Positions 15,465 to 23,997 of a stretch of 64,000 nucleotides of DNA are shown here, one piece after another (within the stretch, counting starts at the first letter, position 1; each line of letters starts with the position of its first letter). The translations under genes were made by a program, and so were the position numbers. The notes below the pieces were generated by a model. It ran no database searches and was not told the DNA's origin. It worked only from the letters and a program-made list of their open reading frames with translations. Origin of the DNA: Chloroflexota bacterium (GTDB lineage Bacteria; Chloroflexota; Anaerolineae; UBA4142; SHND01); assembly GCA_004295045.1 (NCBI GenBank), contig SHND01000047.1, forward strand, positions 16,619 to 80,618, given 5' to 3'.

Positions 15465-17132
15465 CTATCTCTGAGGCGTAGGAGTTGGCGGCACCACGGG
15501 TGTTTCGCTTGGTGGAACAGGCGTATCGGTCGGTGCCACGGGCGTTTCGTTTGGTGGAACAGGCGTATCGGTCGGTGCCACGGGCGTTTCGCTTGGCGGC
15601 GCGGGCGTGTCAGTCGGCAGTACCTCTGTCGGCGGGACAAGTGTGTTAGTTGGCACCGGCGCCTCCGTCGGCGGGACGAGCGTGTTAGTTGGCACCGGCG
15701 TCTCCGTCGGCGGGACCGGCGTATTGGTCGGCTGCGGCGTCTTGGTTGGCGGTGGTGTATCCGTCGGCGGGACCGGCGTATTGGTCGGCTGCGGCGTCTT
15801 GGTTGGCGGGACAGGCGTCTCGGTCGGCTGCGGCGTATTCGTCGGCGGAACCGGCGTGCTGGTTGGCTGCGGTGTCTTGGTCGGCGGAACCGGCGTGTTG
15901 GTCGGCTTGAGTGTGTTGGTTGGAATAGGTGTCCAAGTCTGCGTCGGCGCTGATGTTGCTGTCTGTGTCGGAAGCGGACTCGGGGCGATTGTCGGCATTT
16001 TCACGCGGATCGCGACCAACGAAAGAGCGACAGTTTGCTTTGCGGAATTGGACGCAACTACTGCTTGTTGGATCGCCGGATCAAGATTGTCGGGAGCCGT
16101 CTCGGTCAAAGAGGACAGCTCCTCTTCGCTCTGTGCGAGTGTCACTGCGGCATTCGATGCAATCTCCAAGGCATCGGGCGTATCGGTTTGTGCGACATCC
16201 CTGACGAGGACAGCTACGCGATTGGCTTGCTGCTCGTACGCTTTCAAGACCTCACGTATGATGAGTTGTTTATCCAGATTCTCAGCAGCATTGTTCGGAT
16301 TATCCTCTGTTGTGAGCTGCTTGATCTCCCGAACACGTCTGCGTAAATATTCAAGATGGAGTGAAACTTTGGCAGGTTCATTCGGGGCAACGGCAACTTG
16401 TGCTTCTTCAATTGTGATTTTGAGCGGATACAGCGATTCTCCGGGGAGAGAATTGTCAGCCGTAACAACCGTTGCGCCGAGACTGAGAAATAGAATTGCC
16501 GCAAGGAACAATGCCAAGAAACTGGGAAGTCTAACAAAAGAGATTCGGATTGGATCGCCAAGAATAGGATGCCCTTGGAGATATTTGATCTCAAAGGCGA
16601 GTTTGTAATAGATAAAACGGGAGCGTAGGGTGGTTCCAAATTGGCGCAGTGTATTCGCGAGAACAGCAGGTTGCAGCACCTCGCGCAATCTTTCCAGACG
16701 ATGTTCCGAATCAATTCGGTTGGCAGAAATTTTTCGTGATGGAGCGACGACTAGACAGCCAAGCGTTTTAGAAATAATGTCGTAAAGGACTGTAGGATTG
16801 AGCGGTTTCAGTTGAAAAGCTACAATGCCCGGTTGATGGACGTTGACCAAGGCGCGTAATGATCCGGACCCGGTTGTGATGATACCCTGTGTCGAAGGAT
16901 ACAACTGATGAATCTCATGCCACGCGTCCGTACCCAATGCATCGGGCAGCATAAGGTCTGTCAGTACAATATCGTAATTCGCATGCTCCAACAGAGCGCG
17001 CGCCGCTTCAAACGTACAGGCGTGATCCACAACCCAGCCATACTTTTCAAAAGATCGAGTATGGCGGATCACAGCTTGTATATCCGGATCAAGCCACAAA
17101 ATCCGAGGCACTTTCAAGACATCCTGACTCAT
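15465..17132 (-). CDS. Receiver-transmembrane-DUF5667 protein with PT-rich tail
   Basis: This 555-residue protein has a most unusual order of parts. Residues 8-120 are a receiver with the phosphorylatable Asp59 (LTDLMLPD) and conserved Lys109. A single membrane helix follows (about 212-235, FLALFLAAILFLSLGATVV). Outside comes a DUF5667 domain (about 240-370; DNSLPGESLYPLKITIEEAQ, HLEYLRRRVREIKQL). A 150-residue Pro/Thr repeat tail (PTNTPVPPTKTPQPT and variants) closes the protein. DUF5667 is usually found in anti-sigma-type or surface proteins. The design suggests that phosphorylation inside the cell is linked to an extracellular segment; this is inference. It is 20 nt after the upstream receiver gene. 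Confidence 0.85.
   Translation of the reverse strand: MSQDVLKVPRILWLDPDIQAVIRHTRSFEKYGWVVDHACTFEAARALLEHANYDIVLTDLMLPDALGTDAWHEIHQLYPSTQGIITTGSGSLRALVNVHQPGIVAFQLKPLNPTVLYDIISKTLGCLVVAPSRKISANRIDSEHRLERLREVLQPAVLANTLRQFGTTLRSRFIYYKLAFEIKYLQGHPILGDPIRISFVRLPSFLALFLAAILFLSLGATVVTADNSLPGESLYPLKITIEEAQVAVAPNEPAKVSLHLEYLRRRVREIKQLTTEDNPNNAAENLDKQLIIREVLKAYEQQANRVAVLVRDVAQTDTPDALEIASNAAVTLAQSEEELSSLTETAPDNLDPAIQQAVVASNSAKQTVALSLVAIRVKMPTIAPSPLPTQTATSAPTQTWTPIPTNTLKPTNTPVPPTKTPQPTSTPVPPTNTPQPTETPVPPTKTPQPTNTPVPPTDTPPPTKTPQPTNTPVPPTETPVPTNTLVPPTEAPVPTNTLVPPTEVLPTDTPAPPSETPVAPTDTPVPPNETPVAPTDTPVPPSETPVVPPTPTPQR
15480..15925. repeat. Tandem repeats encoding a Pro/Thr-rich spacer
   Basis: Degenerate units of about 30-45 nt encode VPPTxTPxPTN segments of the receiver-DUF5667 protein. 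The antisense reads as a long Val/Gly-rich open frame, which is an artefact of the repeat. Confidence 0.9.
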
Positions 17133-17152
17133 TCAGAAGCTGACCGTTTAGC

Positions 17153-17641
17153 TCAAGGTCTTCCTTCCGACATTAAAGCGCGTATCCGCAAAGCAAGATT
17201 TTTGAGAATGGGACTCGTCCACGTTCCAACGTTATTGTTTGCATCGCGTCCACTGCGAACCGAGGAACGTCCCACTTGATAACGCTGTCGTACCAAAGTA
17301 TAAGAGCGCGCGCGCAGTTGACTTGGATCAAAGGGAATAGTCAAATAGGCATTCACCCCTTGTTCCATGACCGCGTTGATATTTGACTTGTCGCGCTGTG
17401 CAGAGAGGACCAGTATGCTGGCATCAGATTGCTCGCGTATCGAACGCACGAGATCCATACCCTCTTCACCGAGCGAGTTCATATCTGTAACGACGAGTTC
17501 AATTGCAGATGTTTTGAGTACTTGAAGCACATTCAGTTTGTCACAGGCGGTCGCTACCCACCAGCCATCGAACTGAAAAAGCTTGCATAGGAATTCTTGC
17601 AGGTCTTGGTCGCGCTCAATGAGGAGAACGGATTTTTTCAT
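17153..17641 (-). CDS. Receiver-domain protein lacking the conserved lysine
   Basis: The start at 17641 (MKKSVLLIERD) gives 162 residues; an earlier in-frame start would only add a non-conserved stretch. The receiver keeps the acidic pair (Glu9, Asp11) and Asp53 (VVTDMNS), but the switch lysine is Ile101 (YLTIPFDPS). There is no DNA-binding domain; the last 40 residues are basic and Arg-rich. It is the first gene of the operon, 20 nt before the receiver-DUF5667 gene. A single-domain regulator with altered signalling is the likely reading. Confidence 0.8.
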   Translation of the reverse strand: MKKSVLLIERDQDLQEFLCKLFQFDGWWVATACDKLNVLQVLKTSAIELVVTDMNSLGEEGMDLVRSIREQSDASILVLSAQRDKSNINAVMEQGVNAYLTIPFDPSQLRARSYTLVRQRYQVGRSSVRSGRDANNNVGTWTSPILKNLALRIRALMSEGRP

Positions 17642-17701
17642 CTTGTGCCTCTGCTTGTCAAGCATTTGGAGCCGCGTGCTCAAGGTAGTCCAACGCTGCA
17701 C

Positions 17702-18106
17702 TAAAGTTTGTGCGCGCGTACTCTGCTAGTCCCCCCTACCTGATGTAGGCAAGAGGATTGGGGAATCGTTGTATTTTGATAGTTGAATAGTGGAATGGAC
17801 TCGGGGTTGTCTAATTGCCTTTCCGCGAGCTTGCAAACATCCAAAGCAGTGCATGGTTGTTCCAAGAGCATCTCTCATCCTCAAGCTCGGTCTGTAAGGG
17901 GGGATAATCTGCATCTCGAATTGCGCGCCAAATGAATTTGCCACAAAATGACCGATACAACAGATGCCCAATTATCTCACAAACTAGGCAGCTTGTCGAG
18001 AGAGCGGCGCAAATTCGTTCAACTCACAATTGTCAAGTTTATGCTATTTTTGCCGGAAACGCCAATCTCGCGTAACCAAAACGATCAGTTTTCGCTTGTA
18101 TTTTCA
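17702..18106. other. Intergenic region without a gene
   Basis: About 400 nt between the divergent receiver operon and the penicillin-acylase gene. A small hairpin (CCTAC/GTAGG, 17735-17749) and possible promoters for the minus-strand operon are present, but none is convincing. No coding frame is credible. Confidence 0.6.
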
Positions 18107-18135
18107 TTGACACTCGCGCGCGTTTGTGATAACGT
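18107..18135 (+). promoter_or_regulatory. Sigma-70 promoter of the penicillin-acylase gene
   Basis: TTGACA (18107-18112), a 17-nt spacer and TAACGT (18130-18135). Transcription would begin near 18142, giving a leader of about 42 nt before the ATG at 18184. Confidence 0.5.
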
Positions 18136-18183
18136 TGCGCCGAATTTCTCGCATCGGCAGCGAACGATGCTAACCGTCCTCTC

Positions 18184-20655
18184 ATGTCAAATCGAAACCT
18201 AGCCATCGCCGGACTTGTCACCGCCGCAATCGTCGCGCCCCTCGCGGGACTCTATTATTTATGGACGCGCCCCTTGCCCATCATCAAAGGGCGGTTGCGT
18301 TTGCAGGGATTGCGCGACCGCGTTGAAATCATCCGCGACAAATGGGGTGTGCCGCACATTTACGCGCAGAATGATGAAGATGTTTTTTTTGCGCAAGGAT
18401 TCGTCCACGCTCAAGACCGCCTGTGGCAGATGGAATTAAATCGTCGTTTGCCTTCCGGACGCTTGAGTGAAATTGTCGGGCAAGTCGCGTTGGATACCGA
18501 TCAATTGATGCGAATCATTGGTTTGCACCGCGCGGCGAAAAATGATTGGATGCACGCGCCGGAAGAAACGGTGTTGGCGTTGAACGCGTACGCGCGCGGC
18601 GTGAATGCGTTCTTGGATACCAACCAAAACAAATTGCCGCTCGAATTTACGCTGCTGCGTTTCAAACCGGAATCGTGGCGCCCGCTCGATTCGCTTGCGT
18701 GGGTCAAAATGATGGCGTGGGGACAGGGCTTGAATTGGGACGCGGAATTATTACGCGCGGCAATTCTCGACAAGCTGGGTCCCGAACGTACGGCGAAATT
18801 ATTGGGCACTGATATTGCGGACACAAATCCAATTATTTTGAATCACACTCCCATTCCCGGTTTTGACCGCCTCGTTTTGGAATTGCGCGACGCGAAAAAA
18901 TTCCTCAACCTCACCGCGCCCGTTGGCATGAGCAACAACTGGGTGGTGGATGGAACGAAATCGGTGACGGGCAAGCCACTGCTCGCAAATGATCCCCACT
19001 TGCCGTTACAAATGCCCTCGCTCTGGTACGAGACACATCTCTCTACGCCGGAATGGCAAGCCGCCGGCGTTTCACTGCCCGGTGTGCCGTTGATTGTGAT
19101 TGGGCACAATGCCGAAATCGCGTGGGGCGTAACGAACGCGTTCGTGGACGCGCAAGATTTGTACGTCGAGCAATTCGATCCGCAAGATGCGACGCGTTAC
19201 CGCGTAAAGGATGGTTGGGCAAAAGCAAATGTGGTGCGCGAAGAAATTCGCGTCAAGGGGGAAAAAGAACCGCGCGCCTTGGATGTGACGCTTACGCGGC
19301 ACGGTCCGGTGATGAATGCGTTGACGCCGCACACCTCTGACGCGAACGCGCCGCGTCTCGCGTTGAAATGGGTTGGCTATGACGCATCGCGCAGTCTCTC
19401 TGCGGGCTTGAAATTGATGCGCGCGAAAAATTGGGACGCATTTCGCGATGCGCTGCGCGATTGGACCGACCCCGCGTTATCGTTTGTGTATGCCGACCGC
19501 GCGGGCAACATCGGCTATCAGCTCGCAGGCAATACGCCGATTCGCAAAAAGGGCAAGGGCGCAACGCCCGTACCCGGTTGGAATGACGAGTACGAATGGA
19601 CAGGGTTTGTTCCATTCGACGAATTGCCGCAAACGTACAATCCCGCGCAGCATCTGGTTGCCACTGCCAACAACTGCGTCGTCGGCATGGAATACAAGCA
19701 TCATCTTTCGCTCGACACAATGAATGGGTTCCGCGCGAAACGCATCATTGATTTGTTGAACGCAAAGGAAAAATTATCGGCGGACGATTACGCGCGGATT
19801 CAAAAAGATGTTTATTGCATTCCGGCGGAAACGTTTCAACGTTTGACGCGCGCGTTTGCTTCTGACATTGTGATGCATCCGGCGCTGCGCGGGCGCGGCA
19901 TGTCGGCGCGCGATGCGTTGGCTCTGCTCGATGCGTGGGATTGCAATTTGACGGCGGATTCGGTGGCGGGCGCGTTGTACGAAACAACATTGTATTTTGC
20001 CATGCAGCGTTTGTATAAACCATGGCTTGGCGATCATTTGACCGACGCCTTTATCGGCGTTGGGTTTCATCCTTTGCTGCATCCCGTGACTAGCGCGTAT
20101 ATTGATCGCGCCTACCTCGTCGCGCTGCGCATTTTGCAAAATGAAGAATCGGAATGGATGATTGCAAGCAAAGACAGCGCGCGCGACGAGAGTGGTAATG
20201 CATTGACGAGTGTGGATATTCTCGCGCACGCGTTGAATGATGCGCTGAAGTTTTTGGAAACGAACATCGCGTTCGATATGAAAAAATGGCAGTGGGGCAA
20301 ATTGCATCGCGCGAATTTTGACCACGCGCTCGGCGCCGTCAAGCCGCTCGACAAAATTTTTAGCCGCGGTCCCTTTCCCTACGGCGGCGACACCTCAACC
20401 GTATGGCAAGCCGGATTCATTCCCAAAATGCCCATTCCCGATAACGCAGTGTTCACCGCCTCATGGCGTCAAATTATGGATGTAAGTGATTGGGACAATT
20501 CGCGCGGCGTGCATCCGACAGGACAATCGGGGCATCCCGCGAGTCGTCATTACGATGATCAAATGCGCTTGTGGCTGGAGGGCAAACATCATCCGTTGTT
20601 ATGGTCGCGCGATCAAGTCTTACAAAACAAAGAGGGGATATTGATTCTGGAATAA
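18184..20655 (+). CDS. Penicillin acylase family (S45) Ntn-hydrolase
   Basis: This 823-residue protein belongs to the S45 family, which cleaves acyl groups from amides (penicillins, acyl-homoserine lactones and related compounds). A membrane or signal helix is at residues 5-26 (LAIAGLVTAAIVAPLAGLYY). The alpha part has VPHIYAQNDEDVFFAQGFVHAQDRLWQME. The self-cleaving nucleophile is Ser250 in GMSNNWVVDG, preceded by Met where many relatives have Gly. HLPLQMPSLWYE and the later SFVYADRAGNIGYQLAG and HPTGQSGHP motifs are typical. Length agrees with the family. The substrate cannot be predicted; acyl-lactone quenching is one option. A promoter lies just upstream. Confidence 0.9.
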   Translation: MSNRNLAIAGLVTAAIVAPLAGLYYLWTRPLPIIKGRLRLQGLRDRVEIIRDKWGVPHIYAQNDEDVFFAQGFVHAQDRLWQMELNRRLPSGRLSEIVGQVALDTDQLMRIIGLHRAAKNDWMHAPEETVLALNAYARGVNAFLDTNQNKLPLEFTLLRFKPESWRPLDSLAWVKMMAWGQGLNWDAELLRAAILDKLGPERTAKLLGTDIADTNPIILNHTPIPGFDRLVLELRDAKKFLNLTAPVGMSNNWVVDGTKSVTGKPLLANDPHLPLQMPSLWYETHLSTPEWQAAGVSLPGVPLIVIGHNAEIAWGVTNAFVDAQDLYVEQFDPQDATRYRVKDGWAKANVVREEIRVKGEKEPRALDVTLTRHGPVMNALTPHTSDANAPRLALKWVGYDASRSLSAGLKLMRAKNWDAFRDALRDWTDPALSFVYADRAGNIGYQLAGNTPIRKKGKGATPVPGWNDEYEWTGFVPFDELPQTYNPAQHLVATANNCVVGMEYKHHLSLDTMNGFRAKRIIDLLNAKEKLSADDYARIQKDVYCIPAETFQRLTRAFASDIVMHPALRGRGMSARDALALLDAWDCNLTADSVAGALYETTLYFAMQRLYKPWLGDHLTDAFIGVGFHPLLHPVTSAYIDRAYLVALRILQNEESEWMIASKDSARDESGNALTSVDILAHALNDALKFLETNIAFDMKKWQWGKLHRANFDHALGAVKPLDKIFSRGPFPYGGDTSTVWQAGFIPKMPIPDNAVFTASWRQIMDVSDWDNSRGVHPTGQSGHPASRHYDDQMRLWLEGKHHPLLWSRDQVLQNKEGILILE

Positions 20656-20701
20656 AAATGCCAATCGGACAGAAATTTTTATTTCAGAATTTGCAGACAA
20701 C

Positions 20702-22429
20702 ATGAAATCAAAACAAATTTTCCTTGTCGCACTCGTGTTGACAGCCGCTTTCGTAATGAGCGCGTGTGACGCGCTGCCGGGCGTGGGAGGCACGAGTGGC
20801 AATCCGACGCCAACTTTGCCTTTCCCAACGAACGTTGTAATCTCCACTGCTGTCCCCGGCGCCGAAACCGTCGCACCGGGGAGCACTGCGGCTGCGCCAC
20901 AAGAAGGCGTGGGCATCGGCGGACAAATCTTTAATGATTCAAACGGCAATGGCGCAATGGATGGCGGCGAACCGGTGATTGCCGGCGTGCTGGTAAATTT
21001 GGCGACGGGTGAATGTCCCGGCACCCCCAGCGGACAAACGACAAGCACGGCGGATACGCCCTCGTATCAATTTGCCGGGCTGGCGTCGGGTGATTACTGT
21101 GTTTCGATTGATGCCGCGCAGGCGCAGAACGCGGCGGTGCTGGGAGCAGGCGAATGGACTGTTCCGCAAAAAACGAGCGGCGCTATCAGCGCGGCTGTGA
21201 AATTGAGAAAGCAAACCAAAGACAATGTGGACTTTGGCTGGACGTTCTCCTCGCTTGGTGGCGGGACACCGGTTGCGCCACAGCCGACTGCGGAAGCGGG
21301 ACAAGCAACCGCCGTGCCCGTTCTCCCAACGCCCACAGCTTTTGTCCAACCAACAGCTCCGGCGGGTGGCGGCGCCCCGCAAGGATGCGTCTATCGCGCG
21401 AATTTTCTCCAAGATGTGACGGTTCCCGACGGAACGGTGATGACGCCTGGCACGCAGTTTGTGAAAACGTGGCGCGTGCTGAACAGCGGGACCTGTTCGT
21501 GGGGACCGGGCAGCGGATTGTCGAATCTCGCGTTCGTCGGCGGCAATCAAATGGGCGCGCCGAATCTCGTACCCATTCCGAACGCGATTCCGGCGGGAGC
21601 GACCGCTGATCTTTCAATCAATATGGTCGCGCCGCCTGAAGTGGGAACGCACAAGAGCAATTGGAAATTGCGCGCGGATGATGGAACATTAATCGGCGTG
21701 GGTCCGTCGAATGTGGCATTGTATGCGTTGATTCGCGTGCGCGCCGCGCCGCCGCCGACCGGCGTTACACCACCGACTGCGGTGCCGCCACCTCCAACTG
21801 CGCCGTCGGGCGGACAGGCGATACAATTCGCGCCGGGCGCGACGGAAGCGGAAGCGACAGGACAATTGCCCGCGAATGGAATTGCGACATACACTGTGAG
21901 CGCGCAGGCGGGACAAAATATGCAGCTCTCACTTTCGTCGAACAGCAGCAGCGCGCGCGTTGCGGTGCTTACGCCGACCGGCGTGCCGATTCCGCCACAG
22001 CGCGGCAATCCCGAAGGAACGTACTGGCAGGGTAATTTGCCGGCGACTGGAAATTATGTCATTCAAGTTCTCGCGGGCAGCGCCGCGCCAACGGCGAACT
22101 ATTCTCTAAACGTCACAATCCCGGTCCGTATCGTTTTTGCGCCCGGCGCGATCTCTGCGCAAGAGCAAGGGACAACAAGCAACGGACGCATTGTCACGTA
22201 CCTGTTGAAAGCGAACGGCGGACAAACGATGACGGTGAATCTCAATGCGCCGCCCGACAGCGCGGGCATCACCATCTACGGTTTGGACGATGGACAGCCG
22301 TTGATTCGTTCGCAAAGCGGCGCGACGAGCTTTAGCGGACAATTACCGGCGACGCAAGATTATGTGATTCAAGTGGTGCCATTCGGAAATGGTCAAGTGA
22401 ATTACACACTCGATGTAACGGTGCAATAA
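20702..22429 (+). CDS. Lipoprotein with SdrD-like, NBR1-like and PPC domains
   Basis: This 575-residue protein has a lipoprotein signal with Cys22 in VMSAC. Next comes an SdrD-like B domain (FNDSNGNGAMDGGEP, about 75-185). An NBR1-type Ig-like domain follows (about 225-345; TPGTQFVKTWRVLNSGTCSW, with the Trp-rich WRVLN and WKLRADDGT patterns). Two pre-peptidase-C-terminal-like beta domains come last (AQAGQNMQLSLSS, ANGGQTMTVNLNAP), each with an IQV ending. Thr/Pro-rich linkers join them. It is expected to be anchored on the outer face of the membrane and bind other surface material; the role is unknown. It is 46 nt after the acylase gene and is likely cotranscribed. Confidence 0.85.
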   Translation: MKSKQIFLVALVLTAAFVMSACDALPGVGGTSGNPTPTLPFPTNVVISTAVPGAETVAPGSTAAAPQEGVGIGGQIFNDSNGNGAMDGGEPVIAGVLVNLATGECPGTPSGQTTSTADTPSYQFAGLASGDYCVSIDAAQAQNAAVLGAGEWTVPQKTSGAISAAVKLRKQTKDNVDFGWTFSSLGGGTPVAPQPTAEAGQATAVPVLPTPTAFVQPTAPAGGGAPQGCVYRANFLQDVTVPDGTVMTPGTQFVKTWRVLNSGTCSWGPGSGLSNLAFVGGNQMGAPNLVPIPNAIPAGATADLSINMVAPPEVGTHKSNWKLRADDGTLIGVGPSNVALYALIRVRAAPPPTGVTPPTAVPPPPTAPSGGQAIQFAPGATEAEATGQLPANGIATYTVSAQAGQNMQLSLSSNSSSARVAVLTPTGVPIPPQRGNPEGTYWQGNLPATGNYVIQVLAGSAAPTANYSLNVTIPVRIVFAPGAISAQEQGTTSNGRIVTYLLKANGGQTMTVNLNAPPDSAGITIYGLDDGQPLIRSQSGATSFSGQLPATQDYVIQVVPFGNGQVNYTLDVTVQ

Positions 22430-22432
22430 CTG

Positions 22433-22463
22433 TAGGGGCGACGCTTGCGTCGCCCCTAAAAAT
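22433..22463 (+). terminator. Hairpin terminator
   Basis: TAGGGGCGACGC and GCGTCGCCCCTA pair around TT, followed by AAAAATTT. It separates the lipoprotein gene from the nucleoside hydrolase gene. The sequence is GC-rich and strongly palindromic and could also be a dispersed repeat. Confidence 0.7.
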
Positions 22464-22471
22464 TTGTGAAC

Positions 22472-23437
22472 ATGCCGAAACGCAAATTCATTATTGACAC
22501 CGATACCGCGTCGGATGATGCCGTTGCGATTTTGATGGCGCATCGGTATCCTGAAATAGAGGTGTTGGCGGTCACAATCGTTTCCGGAAACATGCGCGTT
22601 CAGGACGGTTCGCGCAACGCGCGCTATACGATTGAATTGTGCGGCGCGCAAACACCCGTGTACGTCGGTTGTGAGCGCCCGCTGCTGTGCGAACCCGTTC
22701 ACGCGTATTGGTATCACGGTTCCGATGGCATGGGCGGGATGAATTATCCCGCTCCAAAATTGTGTGAAGCGAATGGAAATGCGCTTGACGCATTGATTGA
22801 ATTGATTCGCGCAAACGAAAACGATGTGACGCTTGTGACGTTGGGACCGTTGACGAATATTGCGGCGGCGTTGATTCGCGCGCCAGAAATTGCCAAGATG
22901 GTGACGCGCTGCGTGGTAATGGGCGGCGCTGCAAATGTTGTTGGCAACGTGACACCGGCTGCCGAATACAATATCTGGTGCGATCCCGAAGCCGCGCGCA
23001 TTGTGGTTCGCAGTGGAATGAATTTGGAAATGGTCGGTTGGGAAGTGGGACGCGGCGACGCGGCATTGACAGAACGGGAAATTGAAAAGGTGTATGCGTT
23101 GAATACCCCGTACGCCAAGTTCGCGATGGATTGCAACGTTCACGCGCTGCAGCTCGCGAAAAATTGGCAGGGCGATCCGGGGATGACGCTGCACGATCCA
23201 ACCGCGATGGCTATTGCGCTCGATCCGACCCTTTCAAAACGAAATGGAATCTATCGTGTGGATGTGGAAACGCGCGGAGAATTGACGCGGGGGATGACGG
23301 TGGTGGACGAACGAAACACGGTGGGTACGCAAGCATTTTTTACCGACGAATGGCAGGTGCGCGGAAAAAATGTGTTGGTGCATCACGAACTGGACGCGGC
23401 ACGGTGGAAAGAATTGTTGTATGCGTGTCTTGCTTGA
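22472..23437 (+). CDS. Nucleoside hydrolase (IunH family)
   Basis: This 321-residue protein has the family's N-terminal Asp cluster DTDTASDDAVA (residues 9-19), which holds the catalytic calcium; the usual Gly after DTD is Ala here. Later motifs also fit: NVTLVTLGPLTNIA-like (VTLVTLGPLTNIAAAL), VVMGGAANVVGNVTP, EYNIWCDPEAA and the C-terminal HDPTAMA with catalytic Asp. It cleaves N-ribosyl bonds of nucleosides, so it acts in nucleoside salvage. ATG at 22472 is chosen; a GTG two codons earlier is possible. An Lrp-type regulator follows after 20 nt. Confidence 0.9.
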   Translation: MPKRKFIIDTDTASDDAVAILMAHRYPEIEVLAVTIVSGNMRVQDGSRNARYTIELCGAQTPVYVGCERPLLCEPVHAYWYHGSDGMGGMNYPAPKLCEANGNALDALIELIRANENDVTLVTLGPLTNIAAALIRAPEIAKMVTRCVVMGGAANVVGNVTPAAEYNIWCDPEAARIVVRSGMNLEMVGWEVGRGDAALTEREIEKVYALNTPYAKFAMDCNVHALQLAKNWQGDPGMTLHDPTAMAIALDPTLSKRNGIYRVDVETRGELTRGMTVVDERNTVGTQAFFTDEWQVRGKNVLVHHELDAARWKELLYACLA

Positions 23438-23457
23438 AGCAGGCAAGGAGTTTAGCA

Positions 23458-23931
23458 ATGACGAAAGAATCGGCGCTCGACGAAATTGATAAACAAATTC
23501 TGACCATTGTGCAGCGCGACGCGCGCATCAGCAATGTTGCGCTCGCGCAGCAGATTCATCTTTCGCCGCCTGCCGCATTCACGCGCCTCAAGCGTTTGGA
23601 AGAACGCGGCTTCATTCGCGAATATTGCGCGCTGTTGGACCACGAACGTGTTGGTTATGATCTTCTCGCGTTCGTGCATGTGACGCTGCGGATGCACGAA
23701 CCCGACCAGGTGGCGGAATTCCGCGCGGCGATCCGCGAAATGCCCCAAGTGTTGGAATGTTATTTTGTCACCGGCGAATACGACTATTTGTTAAAAGTGG
23801 TGGTGCGCAATCGGCAAGACTTGGAGCGATTTTTGGTAGATACATTGACCCCCGCGCCGGGCGTCGGACGAATTCACACAAACATTGTGTTTAGTGAAGT
23901 GAAAACGACGACGGCGATTGCGGTTGAATAA
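23458..23931 (+). CDS. Lrp/AsnC family transcription regulator
   Basis: This 157-residue protein has an N-terminal helix-turn-helix (IDKQILTIVQRDARIS, VALAQQIHLSPPAAFTRLKRLEERG) and a RAM ligand-binding domain (LLAFVHVTLR, VLECYFVTGEYDYLLKVVV). The start at 23458 is preceded by AAGGAG at a 7-nt spacing; longer frames upstream run into the nucleoside hydrolase gene. Such regulators bind amino acids and control nearby or global genes. The 20-nt gap to the upstream gene suggests cotranscription, so it may control nucleoside salvage; this is inference. Confidence 0.9.
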   Translation: MTKESALDEIDKQILTIVQRDARISNVALAQQIHLSPPAAFTRLKRLEERGFIREYCALLDHERVGYDLLAFVHVTLRMHEPDQVAEFRAAIREMPQVLECYFVTGEYDYLLKVVVRNRQDLERFLVDTLTPAPGVGRIHTNIVFSEVKTTTAIAVE

Positions 23932-23933
23932 AA

Positions 23934-23959
23934 AAGCGGCGTAACAAAATACGCCGCTT
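23934..23959. terminator. Bidirectional terminator
   Basis: AAGCGGCGTA and TACGCCGCTT pair around ACAAAA. On the minus strand a T run follows; it lies between the convergent Lrp and ATP-grasp genes. Confidence 0.8.
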
Positions 23960-23997
23960 GGTTTCGAGTATGTTCAATTTCGCAAACTTGGCTCGAT

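Noticed and set aside
15607..16608. Long Val/Gly-rich open frame on the plus strand (333 codons)
   Set aside because: It is the antisense of the Pro/Thr repeats of the receiver-DUF5667 gene; the low-complexity repeat keeps other frames open.
17655..17665. TTGACA just before the first receiver gene as a promoter
   Set aside because: It lies about 20 nt before the start codon and has no -10 box at a suitable distance.
22343..23194. 283-codon antisense frame over the nucleoside hydrolase
   Set aside because: It is a shadow of the well-supported nucleoside hydrolase gene; the His/Arg-rich product has no family.
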